Positions 7,869 to 16,200 of a stretch of DNA of 39,684 bases are shown here, one piece after another (the first letter of the stretch is position 1; every line of letters starts with the position of its first letter). Origin of the DNA: JBBQXY01 sp051004815 (GTDB taxonomy: Bacteria > Chloroflexota > Ktedonobacteria > Ktedonobacterales > Ktedonobacteraceae); the NCBI GenBank assembly GCA_051004815.1, contig JBPCJY010000260.1:1-39684 (forward strand), in the 5' to 3' direction. The translations under genes were made by a program, and so were the position numbers. Below the pieces are notes generated by a model. That model searched no databases and was not told the DNA's origin. It saw only the letters and a program-made list of their open reading frames with translations.

Positions 7869-9230
7869 ATGCGTTACGCTGTATTTACTGATATCCATGC
7901 TAATCTGGAAGCAATGGAAGCTGTGCTGGCGAAGATCGACGAGCTGGCCAAAGAGAAACCCATTGACGCCATCTGGTTTCTCGGTGATCTCGTTGGATAT
8001 GGTCCCAACCCAAATGAATGCATCAACGAGCTACGGAAGCGCACCGAGGTTATCATCGCGGGCAATCACGATTGGGCTGCGGTGGGGAAGATTGATCTTG
8101 AGGATTTTAGCGCAGCAGCGCGGATTTCGGCAGAGTGGACTGCTGAACAACTGACGGAAGAGAACAAAACATTCCTCGCCAATCTGCCGGAGCACATAGA
8201 GCTGGATGAGTGTACGCTTGTGCATGGTAGCCCCTATGGGCCGCTCTGGGAATATCTCACCTCTGAGGTATTGGCGGAGCGCAGTTTCCAGCACTTTAGT
8301 AGCCGCTTCTGCTTTGTGGGTCATACGCATGTGCCAGTGATCTTCCAACAAGCGGATGCGATTGCCAATGCGCCAACCTTACCTCTCGTCGATGAAGTCA
8401 AGAATGGTTTAACCCATCACTATAGTGACGCTGAAGAAAGTGCGGAAGAGGCAGAAGAGGCGGAAGATGAGGACAACGAGGATACCGACGAAACAGCAGA
8501 GTTGGCGGTGATAAAGCCGCCCGCACATTCCACCAAACTGACGATCATGGCAGAGAGTGCCTACGCAGACCCTGCTACTAACAAGACAATGAGCGAGGAA
8601 GAGGCCAACACTTTGCAGGAAGCCCACAAGAATCCTTCCACGGAGGCACCAGATACTATAGAGACAAATACAGCCGATGAATCCGACGAAGATAATGCAG
8701 AGACTATAGAGGAAAGCGAGCAGGAAGAAGCGAGCACAGATACGTTAGAGGATACGGATAGTCAGGAAGCTGAAGAGACGGTGAATAACGATGAAGGTAC
8801 CCCCCACGATGCCGATACCGTAGATGTGATGCATAGTGATGAGAACAACGAAGCTGAAGAGCAGAAAGATCAGGGTAAAGAGGTAACACCGGAGGCCGCT
8901 ATAGTCAACGCCGAAGATCGCCTGAACAGGGAGATTGAAGAGCTTTTGACGTTGTTGGGCCAGAGTGAGAGTATGGTTCAGGTGACTAACGAGATGATTT
9001 TGCCACCAATAGGCCATTGGGATGCACCTTTGGGCATGCGTGCCATTATTAATCCAGGGGGCGTTGGTCAACCACGCGATGGTGATCCGCGTGCCGCGTT
9101 TATGATTTATGATACTGAAGAGGGGTTTGAGTTCTATCGCATTCCTTATCCATTTAATAAGACGCAGGAGAAGATTCTTAAGGTTGGTCTTCCGCAATAT
9201 CTTGCGGTGCGCCTGGCTTATGGTCGCTAA
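7869..9230 (+). CDS. Calcineurin-like metallophosphoesterase with ~170-residue acidic insertion
   Basis: This is a YfcE/PF12850-type metallophosphoesterase of 453 residues, much longer than the usual 150-250. The metal-binding motifs are intact: D8-x-H10, GDLVGYGPNP (D40), GNHD (64-67), H119 in LVHGSP and GHTHVP (151-156). The fold then stops and residues about 186-345 are an extremely Glu/Asp-rich, low-complexity segment with almost no hydrophobic residues. After it the normal C-terminal core resumes (NPGGVGQPRDGDPRAAF). The insertion lies just after the GHTH metal ligand, so it replaces a surface loop rather than extending a terminus. The start is ATG at 7869. pth follows 18 bp downstream and is probably co-transcribed. 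Substrate is unknown; relatives act on phosphodiesters. Confidence 0.85.
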   Translation: MRYAVFTDIHANLEAMEAVLAKIDELAKEKPIDAIWFLGDLVGYGPNPNECINELRKRTEVIIAGNHDWAAVGKIDLEDFSAAARISAEWTAEQLTEENKTFLANLPEHIELDECTLVHGSPYGPLWEYLTSEVLAERSFQHFSSRFCFVGHTHVPVIFQQADAIANAPTLPLVDEVKNGLTHHYSDAEESAEEAEEAEDEDNEDTDETAELAVIKPPAHSTKLTIMAESAYADPATNKTMSEEEANTLQEAHKNPSTEAPDTIETNTADESDEDNAETIEESEQEEASTDTLEDTDSQEAEETVNNDEGTPHDADTVDVMHSDENNEAEEQKDQGKEVTPEAAIVNAEDRLNREIEELLTLLGQSESMVQVTNEMILPPIGHWDAPLGMRAIINPGGVGQPRDGDPRAAFMIYDTEEGFEFYRIPYPFNKTQEKILKVGLPQYLAVRLAYGR

Positions 9231-9248
9231 GGTTTTGGACTGAAAAAT

Positions 9249-10019
9249 ATGAAATTGGTAATTGGGCTGGGGAATCCGGGCCTGCAATATAATCAGACAC
9301 GACACAACGTGGGTTTTCGCGTTGTTGATAAAGTAGCCCAGAAACTGGGTTGGAAGTGGGCGGAGCGACGTGCACGAGCGGTTCTCGCCAGCGGCAACAT
9401 TGGTTTGGAGAAAGTAGTACTGGTTAAGCCGCTGACGTATATGAACCTCAGTGGCGAAGCGGTGGGCGAGTTGATGCGCTGGTATAAGCTACGACCAGAG
9501 GATATCTTTGTCATCTGTGATGACCTTGATCTGCCCGTGGGCAAGGTACGATTGCGCACAAAGGGCAGTGCCGGTGGGCAAAAGGGATTGGATAATATTA
9601 TTCACCATCTGCACACTAACGAATTCCCGCGGCTGCGTGTGGGCATTGGTCGCCCTACTAATAACCGTGTTGACCCCATCGGGTATGTCCTCGGCGTCCC
9701 GTCAGGCGATGAACGAATTTTGCTAGAAACTGGCGAAGAGCGAGCAGTCGAAGCTCTACAGCAGGCTATCGTACAAGGTCTTGCCACCACCATGAACATG
9801 GTGAATGCTGATCCGGAGGCAGAACAAATCGCGGCTGAAAAACGGCAACGACAAAAGGAACGCCAGGAACAGGCTCGACTGCGCCGGGAAACCATGCTGA
9901 AAGAGCAGGAGACGCAAGCGGAGACAACAATTACGCAAGCGACCGAGCATGCTGTACCATCCAGCAGCGATGATACAGCTACAGATAGCGTTTCATCTAC
10001 CAGCGGCACAAAGCAATAG
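9249..10019 (+). CDS. pth: Peptidyl-tRNA hydrolase with C-terminal extension
   Basis: Pth releases tRNA from stalled peptidyl-tRNAs in the cytoplasm. The first 190 residues are a complete Pth: GLGNPG (6-11), catalytic H19 in TRHNVGF, N66 in LTYMNLSG, D92 in ICDDLDLP, and GSAGGQKGLDNI. Family members normally end near residue 190. This one continues to 256 with a charged Arg/Gln/Glu-rich helix (about 188-225, coiled-coil-like) and a Ser/Thr-rich tail. Only 18 bp separate it from the metallophosphoesterase gene, suggesting an operon. No strong ribosome site is visible before the ATG, but the start agrees with the family. Confidence 0.95.
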   Translation: MKLVIGLGNPGLQYNQTRHNVGFRVVDKVAQKLGWKWAERRARAVLASGNIGLEKVVLVKPLTYMNLSGEAVGELMRWYKLRPEDIFVICDDLDLPVGKVRLRTKGSAGGQKGLDNIIHHLHTNEFPRLRVGIGRPTNNRVDPIGYVLGVPSGDERILLETGEERAVEALQQAIVQGLATTMNMVNADPEAEQIAAEKRQRQKERQEQARLRRETMLKEQETQAETTITQATEHAVPSSSDDTATDSVSSTSGTKQ

Positions 10020-10044
10020 ATCGCGTTCCAGCTTGCCTATAACC

Positions 10045-10308
10045 TCATACCCCTTCCTCACCATCAAATGGAGGCGATAATTGTTGATTCCCGTGTACAA
10101 CGACGCGTTGGTAGACCGCGTATGAGTAAATGGCAGGTATAAACGAAGCCGCCAATACAATCACGATGATGCCATAGAGGCGCATAAAGGGATATGTTAC
10201 CACCGCTACAAGCACCTGCATCACGATGATCGAGATTGCCAGATAGGTCGTGTAGCGGAGTAAAGGACGATCTGGCACGATTTTTTCATTATTCACTGTC
10301 GGGTCCAT
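10045..10308 (-). CDS. Small membrane protein, hypothetical
   Basis: The 87-residue protein has a short polar N-terminus (MDPTVNNEKIV), two likely membrane helices (about 22-40 and 44-66) and a soluble tail. I do not recognise a family. It is the last gene of a three-gene minus-strand unit, 45 bp after the SdpR-like regulator gene. In systems built around SdpR-type autorepressors a small membrane protein often gives immunity, but similarity to SdpI is not evident here, so that role is only a guess from context. Confidence 0.6.
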   Translation of the reverse strand: MDPTVNNEKIVPDRPLLRYTTYLAISIIVMQVLVAVVTYPFMRLYGIIVIVLAASFIPAIYSYAVYQRVVVHGNQQLSPPFDGEEGV

Positions 10309-10353
10309 AAAACATCTCCATGATGTAAAACTTGCTTACTGCTCTATGAGTAG

Positions 10354-10665
10354 TTAGACGTCGGATACGTGTTTTTTTCCACTGTCGGAATCGTCAGCGG
10401 GTTCGTCTATGCCTCCTAGCCAATCCACAATTTCGGTCAGTAAATCCTGGAAGACTGTCGTATTTAATGAATACACTTGAAATTGACCGCGACGTTCCAC
10501 GCGCACAAGGTCGGCGAGTTTCAAGACCATCAAATGGTGTGAGAGGGCGGTTCGTCCGGCTCCAACATGTTCCGCCAAATCACCGGCAGTGCGTTCTCCG
10601 CCACGGAGATATTTCAAGATACGCCGCCGCGTTGGGTCGGCAATGGCTTTGTAGGCTTCTTGCAT
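10354..10665 (-). CDS. ArsR-family winged-helix repressor, SdpR-like
   Basis: The 103-residue protein is one winged helix-turn-helix: AIADPTRRRILKYL, recognition region GAGRTALSHHLMVLKLADLV and wing VERRGQFQVYSLNTT. The segment YSLNTTVFQDLL after the wing is characteristic of SdpR-type autorepressors within ArsR. There are no cysteine or histidine clusters for metal sensing, so it is not a metal sensor of the classic kind. It sits between a CPBP-like membrane protein gene (upstream, 37 bp) and a small membrane protein gene (downstream, 45 bp) in one apparent operon. A perfect palindrome upstream of the operon and a half-copy just before this gene are its probable operators, implying autoregulation. 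Confidence 0.88.
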   Translation of the reverse strand: MQEAYKAIADPTRRRILKYLRGGERTAGDLAEHVGAGRTALSHHLMVLKLADLVRVERRGQFQVYSLNTTVFQDLLTEIVDWLGGIDEPADDSDSGKKHVSDV

Positions 10666-10688
10666 AGTACACTCAACAAATCTTGGTC

Positions 10689-10699
10689 AGTATTTCAAT
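10689..10699. promoter_or_regulatory. Half-copy of the SdpR-like operator
   Basis: AGTATTTCAAT here repeats one arm of the palindrome at 11358-11383. With flanking bases, TCAGTATTTCAATG is identical in both places. It lies in the 37-bp gap just before the regulator gene. The second arm is degenerate. Confidence 0.4.
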
Positions 10700-10702
10700 G
10701 TA

Positions 10703-11311
10703 TTACGAATTGGAAGTAGTATCTACATGAGGAACAACGGCGGTTTGTGTGGTAGCGACCTTTTCTGGAAGCGTATCTGGTTGCGCTTTTAAGCGACCAG
10801 TAGCGGCAAGCCAGATGGCAAAAGCAATCGCTGGTATCAGGCCAATGATGCCGATTGGTGCACTAAGGTTTGACGGGAGAGATTGGCCCTGAGCAGCCAG
10901 CGTTTTCGTAATACTTTCGGCTAGCAGATGGAAATTCTCACTGAAGGCCCAGTGTTGTGTGCCAACCAGTAACGCGAAACCGATAGCTGCGGCTATCAAG
11001 AGTGGCATGGCAATATACGCGGCAAGGTACATGCGCCAACCGCCGCGATGTCCACGGCCAACCAACCGCAAACCAGCATCGGCAAAGCCTTCACGGCGTA
11101 CCAGTCGCACTAATAGGGCCGAGAGTGCGGGTCCAAACATGCCAATCGCTGTGCGGATGGCAAACGGTACGCCAATCGCACCTAGACCCAGCCAGATAGA
11201 CCAGCTAATGCCAAAAGTGAGCACGATATAAAGGGCAATGCCTGGCCAGTTAACGGTAGGGTTGGGATTCTTTTGCTCAGCTGCACTCAACGCGGTTACA
11301 TCAGTATTCAT
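10703..11311 (-). CDS. CPBP/Abi-like membrane protein lacking the protease motifs
   Basis: The 202-residue membrane protein has about five hydrophobic helices. Its N-terminal half (GISWSIWLGLGAIG, FGPALSALLVRLVRREGFADAGLRL) resembles the start of CPBP (Abi) intramembrane proteases, which include bacteriocin-immunity proteins. Those proteins are usually 220-300 residues long and carry EExxxR and HxxxH-type motifs in the second half; I see none here, so this is either a truncated or a non-catalytic member. The start at 11311 is chosen because GAGGG lies 8-9 nt upstream, whereas the ATG at 11326 has no ribosome site. It is the first gene of the unit controlled by the palindrome at 11358-11383. 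Confidence 0.6.
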   Translation of the reverse strand: MNTDVTALSAAEQKNPNPTVNWPGIALYIVLTFGISWSIWLGLGAIGVPFAIRTAIGMFGPALSALLVRLVRREGFADAGLRLVGRGHRGGWRMYLAAYIAMPLLIAAAIGFALLVGTQHWAFSENFHLLAESITKTLAAQGQSLPSNLSAPIGIIGLIPAIAFAIWLAATGRLKAQPDTLPEKVATTQTAVVPHVDTTSNS

Positions 11312-11357
11312 AACCTCTACCCTCATGTTTGAGTATTATTAGTTCCGTATTTAATTC

Positions 11358-11383
11358 AGTATTTCAATGCTTATTGAAATACT
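11358..11383. promoter_or_regulatory. Perfect palindromic operator candidate
   Basis: AGTATTTCAAT, four bases (GCTT), then ATTGAAATACT: 11-bp arms with no mismatch. It lies about 50 bp before the start of the CPBP-like/ArsR operon and also faces the divergent gene at 11558. A TTGAAA within the minus-strand arm could be a -35 box, which would fit repression by occlusion. Confidence 0.7.
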
Positions 11384-11557
11384 AACCTGTTTATGGGGAT
11401 TTGTCAAGGGAGGGGGAGAGACTTAAAATATTTTCATATACTTTCTCCCGTTGTGATCTGTTTGTGATGGCGCAAACCTCTCTTGTGACTCGGAGGTGAT
11501 AGCAGAGGAATAATCTTGAAGCAGGGAAAACGATGAAGTGTAAAAAGGTGCTGTGAA

Positions 11558-12355
11558 ATGAAAATATCGAAGACTCCTCTATGCTTATCAGTAATAGTCG
11601 CCTGCCTGGTGCTGATTGCAAGCAGTGCAGGACTCTTGCTCAAAAGCCTCTACGCCAGGGAAACGATGTCCTGGGCAATACAGACATTTGGTCAGGACAT
11701 TGCCAACATTATCGCTGCCGTCGCGCTTTTGATTGCGGTCTACTTTATCAGCAAAGGATCAGTCAAGGCATTCCTGGTTTGGGTTGGGGTATTGATAACG
11801 CTGATTTATCCGTATGTCATCTATGCATTTGATATTCACTTTAACAGCCTGTTTTTGGTGTATGTGGCGATTGTTGGCTTGTCTTTTTATACTTTGCTTG
11901 GCAGCATGATGCGTCTTCAGCTAGACAGTCTCCAACCATACTTTGCTGCCATTACCAAAGCAAGGCTTGTGAGTGTGTTTTTACTAGTGATAGCGGTGTT
12001 GTTTTCCTTGCAGTGGTTAAGCGAGGATATACCAGCACTTTTGACAGGGAAGATGCCGCAAAGTGTGGTAGAAAACGGCTTGATGACTAACCCTGTGCAT
12101 GTCTTGGATTTAGGACTCTATCTCCCTGCTATGATCATCACGGCAATTTTGCTGTGGAGAAGGAAGCTTTGGGGCTACTTTTTGGCGATTCCTCTGCTGG
12201 TTTTTAGCATTCTCACGGGCATTGGGATACTCGCAATGTTCCTGGTGATGAGCAGTAAAGGCATGCCAACAAGCCCTGTTGTAGAGTTACTTTTTGCTGT
12301 CATTGTTGTGGTGAGTCTTGTGCTGAGTGTGTTCTATTTACGAGAAGTGAAATAG
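11558..12355 (+). CDS. Multispanning membrane protein of unknown function
   Basis: The 265-residue protein is almost entirely hydrophobic, with about seven membrane helices (starting at residues near 8, 45, 70, 97, 137, 186 and 240). I do not recognise a named family and see no catalytic motif. AAGGTG upstream of the ATG supports the start. It is followed after 41 bp by the flavodoxin gene on the same strand, so the two are probably co-transcribed. It is divergent from the SdpR-like operon across a 246-bp gap that contains the palindromic operator, so the repressor could affect this gene too. Confidence 0.7.
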   Translation: MKISKTPLCLSVIVACLVLIASSAGLLLKSLYARETMSWAIQTFGQDIANIIAAVALLIAVYFISKGSVKAFLVWVGVLITLIYPYVIYAFDIHFNSLFLVYVAIVGLSFYTLLGSMMRLQLDSLQPYFAAITKARLVSVFLLVIAVLFSLQWLSEDIPALLTGKMPQSVVENGLMTNPVHVLDLGLYLPAMIITAILLWRRKLWGYFLAIPLLVFSILTGIGILAMFLVMSSKGMPTSPVVELLFAVIVVVSLVLSVFYLREVK

Positions 12356-12396
12356 GAAAGGGGAAGATGTATCTTTCCCAGGAGGAGGTAACAAAA

Positions 12397-12885
12397 ATGA
12401 CTATACTCGTTGCTTACGCAAGCAAGCATGGAGCGACCCAGGGCATCGCGGAGCGTATCGCCGAGAAGCTGCGGCAACTTGGGAAGGAAGCCGAGGCCCG
12501 ATCGGTGGATGCCGTCGAGAACGCTGGAAGCTATGAGGCTTTCGTGATCGGCAGTGCGGTCTACTATGGGTCCTGGTTGAAGGAGGCTACGGAGTGGGTG
12601 CATCGCAATCAGGCCATCTTAGCAGGTCGCCCGGTGTGGCTGTTCAGCAGTGGCCCGCTCGGCACAGAGGTCAAGGATGCTGAGCAGCAACCCAAGGAGA
12701 TAGCGGAGTTCCGGCAAGCCGTCAGACCGAGGGAGCAGCGCATCTTCTACGGTGCTCTCGACCACAGCAAACTATCTTTCGCTGAACGGATGATGGTGAA
12801 GGCTGTTCGTGCCCCCGAAGGAGACTTTCGCGAGTGGGAAGCCATCGATTCCTGGGCAGCAAGCATTGACCGGGACCTGAAATGA
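12397..12885 (+). CDS. Flavodoxin-domain protein, HemG/Flavodoxin_5-like
   Basis: The 162-residue flavodoxin-like protein begins with the FMN-phosphate loop ASKHGATQGIAERIAE. It then has the second loop GSAVYYGSWLKEA and a third FMN-contact region WLFSSGPLG. The arrangement matches the family that includes menaquinone-dependent protoporphyrinogen oxidase HemG; other members are general FMN-dependent redox partners. The start at 12397 is fixed by GGAGGAGG a few bases upstream. An in-frame ATG at 12367 would add ten residues that include the ribosome site. No haem-synthesis gene lies nearby, so a HemG role is not supported by context. Confidence 0.82.
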   Translation: MTILVAYASKHGATQGIAERIAEKLRQLGKEAEARSVDAVENAGSYEAFVIGSAVYYGSWLKEATEWVHRNQAILAGRPVWLFSSGPLGTEVKDAEQQPKEIAEFRQAVRPREQRIFYGALDHSKLSFAERMMVKAVRAPEGDFREWEAIDSWAASIDRDLK

Positions 12886-13052
12886 GTTACTACTCTGCCT
12901 TGTGCCTGTGCTGGTGGAGGTTTCTGTACTCCCACCAAGGACAAGCGCCAGGCCCCCGCTTCCCCACCGCGACCACCCCTTGTCCCTACGCCACGACGCC
13001 ACCGTCTCTCTCTTTGGCAAAAAATGAACCGCAACCCAGATAGTATAAAAAG
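12886..13052. other. GC-rich intergenic block, possible dispersed repeat
   Basis: Between the flavodoxin stop and the mfd promoter there is a C-rich stretch (about 12930-13015) with a small inverted repeat, GGTGG at 12914 facing CCACC at 12931-12935. The base composition differs from its neighbours. Minus-strand ORFs across it overlap the flavodoxin gene and look spurious. It may be a repeated element, but only one copy lies in this window. Confidence 0.3.
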
Positions 13053-13081
13053 TTGCAACGGCGTGCGCTGTGGAGTATGAT
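13053..13081 (+). promoter_or_regulatory. Candidate promoter for mfd
   Basis: TTGCAA (13053-13058), a 17-bp spacer and TATGAT (13076-13081), about 140 bp before the chosen mfd start. It has good sigma-70-type spacing. Confidence 0.4.
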
Positions 13082-13224
13082 TACAGGGAAGAGGCGCAAT
13101 GCATTGTGATGCAAGGCGTCGTGGAATGGAATTGTTGCATACGGGCCAGACGCGCATTTGAAAGTGCCACACATGGGGTTCATGTGGAAAACGGCACATT
13201 TTGTTGTGTCCGTTGGAGGATGGA

Positions 13225-16200
13225 TTGACATTACAGGGACTACTTACACTATTGGCGCAGCGACCAGAATTTCGTCGTTTGCTAGAACGACTCCGTCAAG
13301 GCGAAGGGGTGCCAGCCTTGACAGGGATCACTGAAACTGCCCGCCCATATGTTATCGCGACGCTGGCGGCGGCCTTAAAACAACCACTGTTGGTCGTGGT
13401 TGAAGATGAAGTCCAGGCTAACCAGATGGTAGAGAGCTTGAAGGTTTTTGTGGAGCAACCGGACGATGTATTCTGCCTCCCTGACCGCGATGCTCTCCCT
13501 TATGAGCGGCTGATAAGCGACGCACTCACTACACAACAACGTATGCAGGCATTGATTGCCCTGGCAAGTCGCGAGCGCAATGTGCTGGTGGTCTGTTCAG
13601 CGCGTGTGCTGACACAAGCTGTCATGCCGCCGCGAGAACTGACCGCGTCATTGTACAATCTGCAACCGGGACAGGAAGTTGATCTTGCGCTGATGCTGGA
13701 GCACCTCTATAACCTGGGTTACGAGCCGGTGGCGGAGGTAGAGGAACCCGGCCAGTTCAGCCATCGGGGAGGCATTGTTGACCTTTACCCGCCCACGCTG
13801 CCACGTCCAGTACGTATTGAGTTCTTTGGGGACGAAATTGAGTCGCTGCGCACCTTTGACCAGGAGACGCAACGCTCGCTTAACCCTATTGCCTCCTGTG
13901 TCGTTGGCCCTGCTCGTGAAGCTCTGCCCTTGCGAGGAGCAGAAGCCGCTCAGGAGTTGGCGCAACTCAATAGTAGTATGTTGCATCACGAGTGCGAGGA
14001 ACGTTGGAACAGCGATCTTGAGGAATTACGTCAGCGGCACTCGTTTGATGATATTGCCTTCTATCTGCCCTATCTGCACAGCACGGCCACCGTTTTGGAC
14101 TACTTGCCACGCAATGGGCTGTTAATCGTTGATAACCCCGAAAGCATCCATAACCGTATCGCGGAACTCGATAAGCAAGCCGAGGAGATGCGGGAACGGT
14201 TTGAACGTGACCGCGAGAATCCAACCCAATTACGCGGTACACATGTGAGCTGGAACCAGTTAGAGCCACAGCTACAGCAACGCCGCCAACTGAATTTCGC
14301 GGGTATCCTCTCCGCTTCGGAGGGTGATTTCGATGCCCATTTGCAAGGCGGCACAGATCAATTCATGCCACACTACAGCAGTGCCAATTCGTATGGAGGT
14401 CGTCTGCGCCCCTTTGTGCAAGACTGCCGCAAAGCTCTTGATAAACGCGAACGCGTCATCATTGTGACAGCACAGGCGCGGCGTTTAGCAGAGGTGTTCA
14501 GCGATGAGAGTATCCTGCACGATGCCACCATCCATGTTAGTCCCGGTTCAAATATTAAAACGCTACCGGAACCAGGAACGCTGACATTAATTCAAGGTCA
14601 ATTGATCGAGGGCTGGCAATCGAGCGCATTGGCATTGAACGTCTATACCGACACCGAAATTTTCGGTTGGTCAAGAAGGCGGAACGCGCTGCGACGCAAG
14701 CCAGTGACGCCCGCCTCCTTCCTCGCCGAAGTCAACTCAGGGGATTACGTGGTACACCAGGAGCATGGCATTGGGCGCTTTGAGGGACTGGTCAAGCTCA
14801 CTATGACGGGGGTCGAACGCGAATACTTGCTGATTCACTACGCGGGTACTGATAAGCTGTATATTCCAACCGACCAACTTGATCGCGTTACGCGCTACAT
14901 TGGCATGGGTGAGGCTGTACCCGCCCTCAGCAAACTGGGTACAACCGAATGGACACGCGCCAAATCGAAGGTCAGGGAGGATGTTCAGGATATTGCGCGA
15001 GACTTGTTGCGCCTCTATAGTGCGCGGGAAGCACTCAAGGGCTTTGCTTTCTCGCCGGATTCTGAGCAGCCGTGGCTGCAAGAACTCGAAGACGCCTTTC
15101 CCTATGAGGAGACGCCCGATCAAGCTCGTGCCATCGAAGAGGTTAAAGCGGACATGGAGCGGCCCCGGCCTATGGATCGGCTGGTCTGTGGCGATGTGGG
15201 CTATGGTAAAACGGAGGTCGCGCTACGTGCCGCCTTCAAGGCTGTGCTCGATCAACGGCAGGTTGCCATCCTGGTGCCTACTACCGTGCTGGCACTACAG
15301 CACTACAATACATTTAAAGAGCGACTCCAAGCCTATCCGGTACGTGTCGAGCTGTTAAGTCGTTTCCGTTCCGCCAAGGAGCAGAAGCAGGTATTGGAAG
15401 ATCTAGCTTTTGGCAAAGTAGATATTGTGATTGGCACGCATCGTCTGCTGCAAAAGGATGTCGTCTTTTTCAATCTTGGTTTGCTTGTCGTGGACGAGGA
15501 GCAACGCTTTGGTGTTGTCCATAAGGAGCGGCTCAAACAAATGCGCAGCGAGATTGATGTGCTGACGATGACGGCAACGCCGATCCCGCGCACACTGCAC
15601 ATGTCACTGGTCAATTTGCGCGATATGAGCGTGATTGAGACGCCGCCACAAGAACGATTGCCTATTCGTACCACTATTCGTGAGTATGATGAGAGCTTGA
15701 TACGCGAGGTTATTATCCGTGAGATCGACCGTGGAGGACAGGTCTTTTTTGTGCATAATCGTGTGCAAGGAATCCAGGTTATCGCGCAGAAACTGCAACG
15801 ACTCATTCCAGAGGCACGTTTCATCGTCGGTCATGGACAGATGCCGGAAGATCAATTGGAACGGGTGATGATGGATTTCTCCAACGGGGAATACGATGTG
15901 CTCATCTCTACCACCATCATTGAGAACGGCCTGGATATCTCCAATGCCAATACTATTATTGTCAATAACGCTGCCTACTTCGGACTATCACAACTCTACC
16001 AGTTGCGTGGTCGTGTTGGGCGTGCGACCCACCAGGCCTATTCCTACTTCCTTTACAACAAAGATGCGAAGTTGACCCCTATTCAGGAGAAACGGTTACG
16101 CGCTATCTTTGAGGCGACAGAGTTGGGAGCGGGATTCCGTATCGCCATGAAAGACCTCGAAATTCGCGGCGCGGGCAGCTTATTGGGAGCAGAGCAATCC

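Noticed and set aside
12772..13020. Minus-strand ORFs over the flavodoxin end and the GC-rich gap
   Set aside because: They overlap the flavodoxin coding region, have no ribosome site and look like low-complexity sequence; kept only as a possible repeat block.
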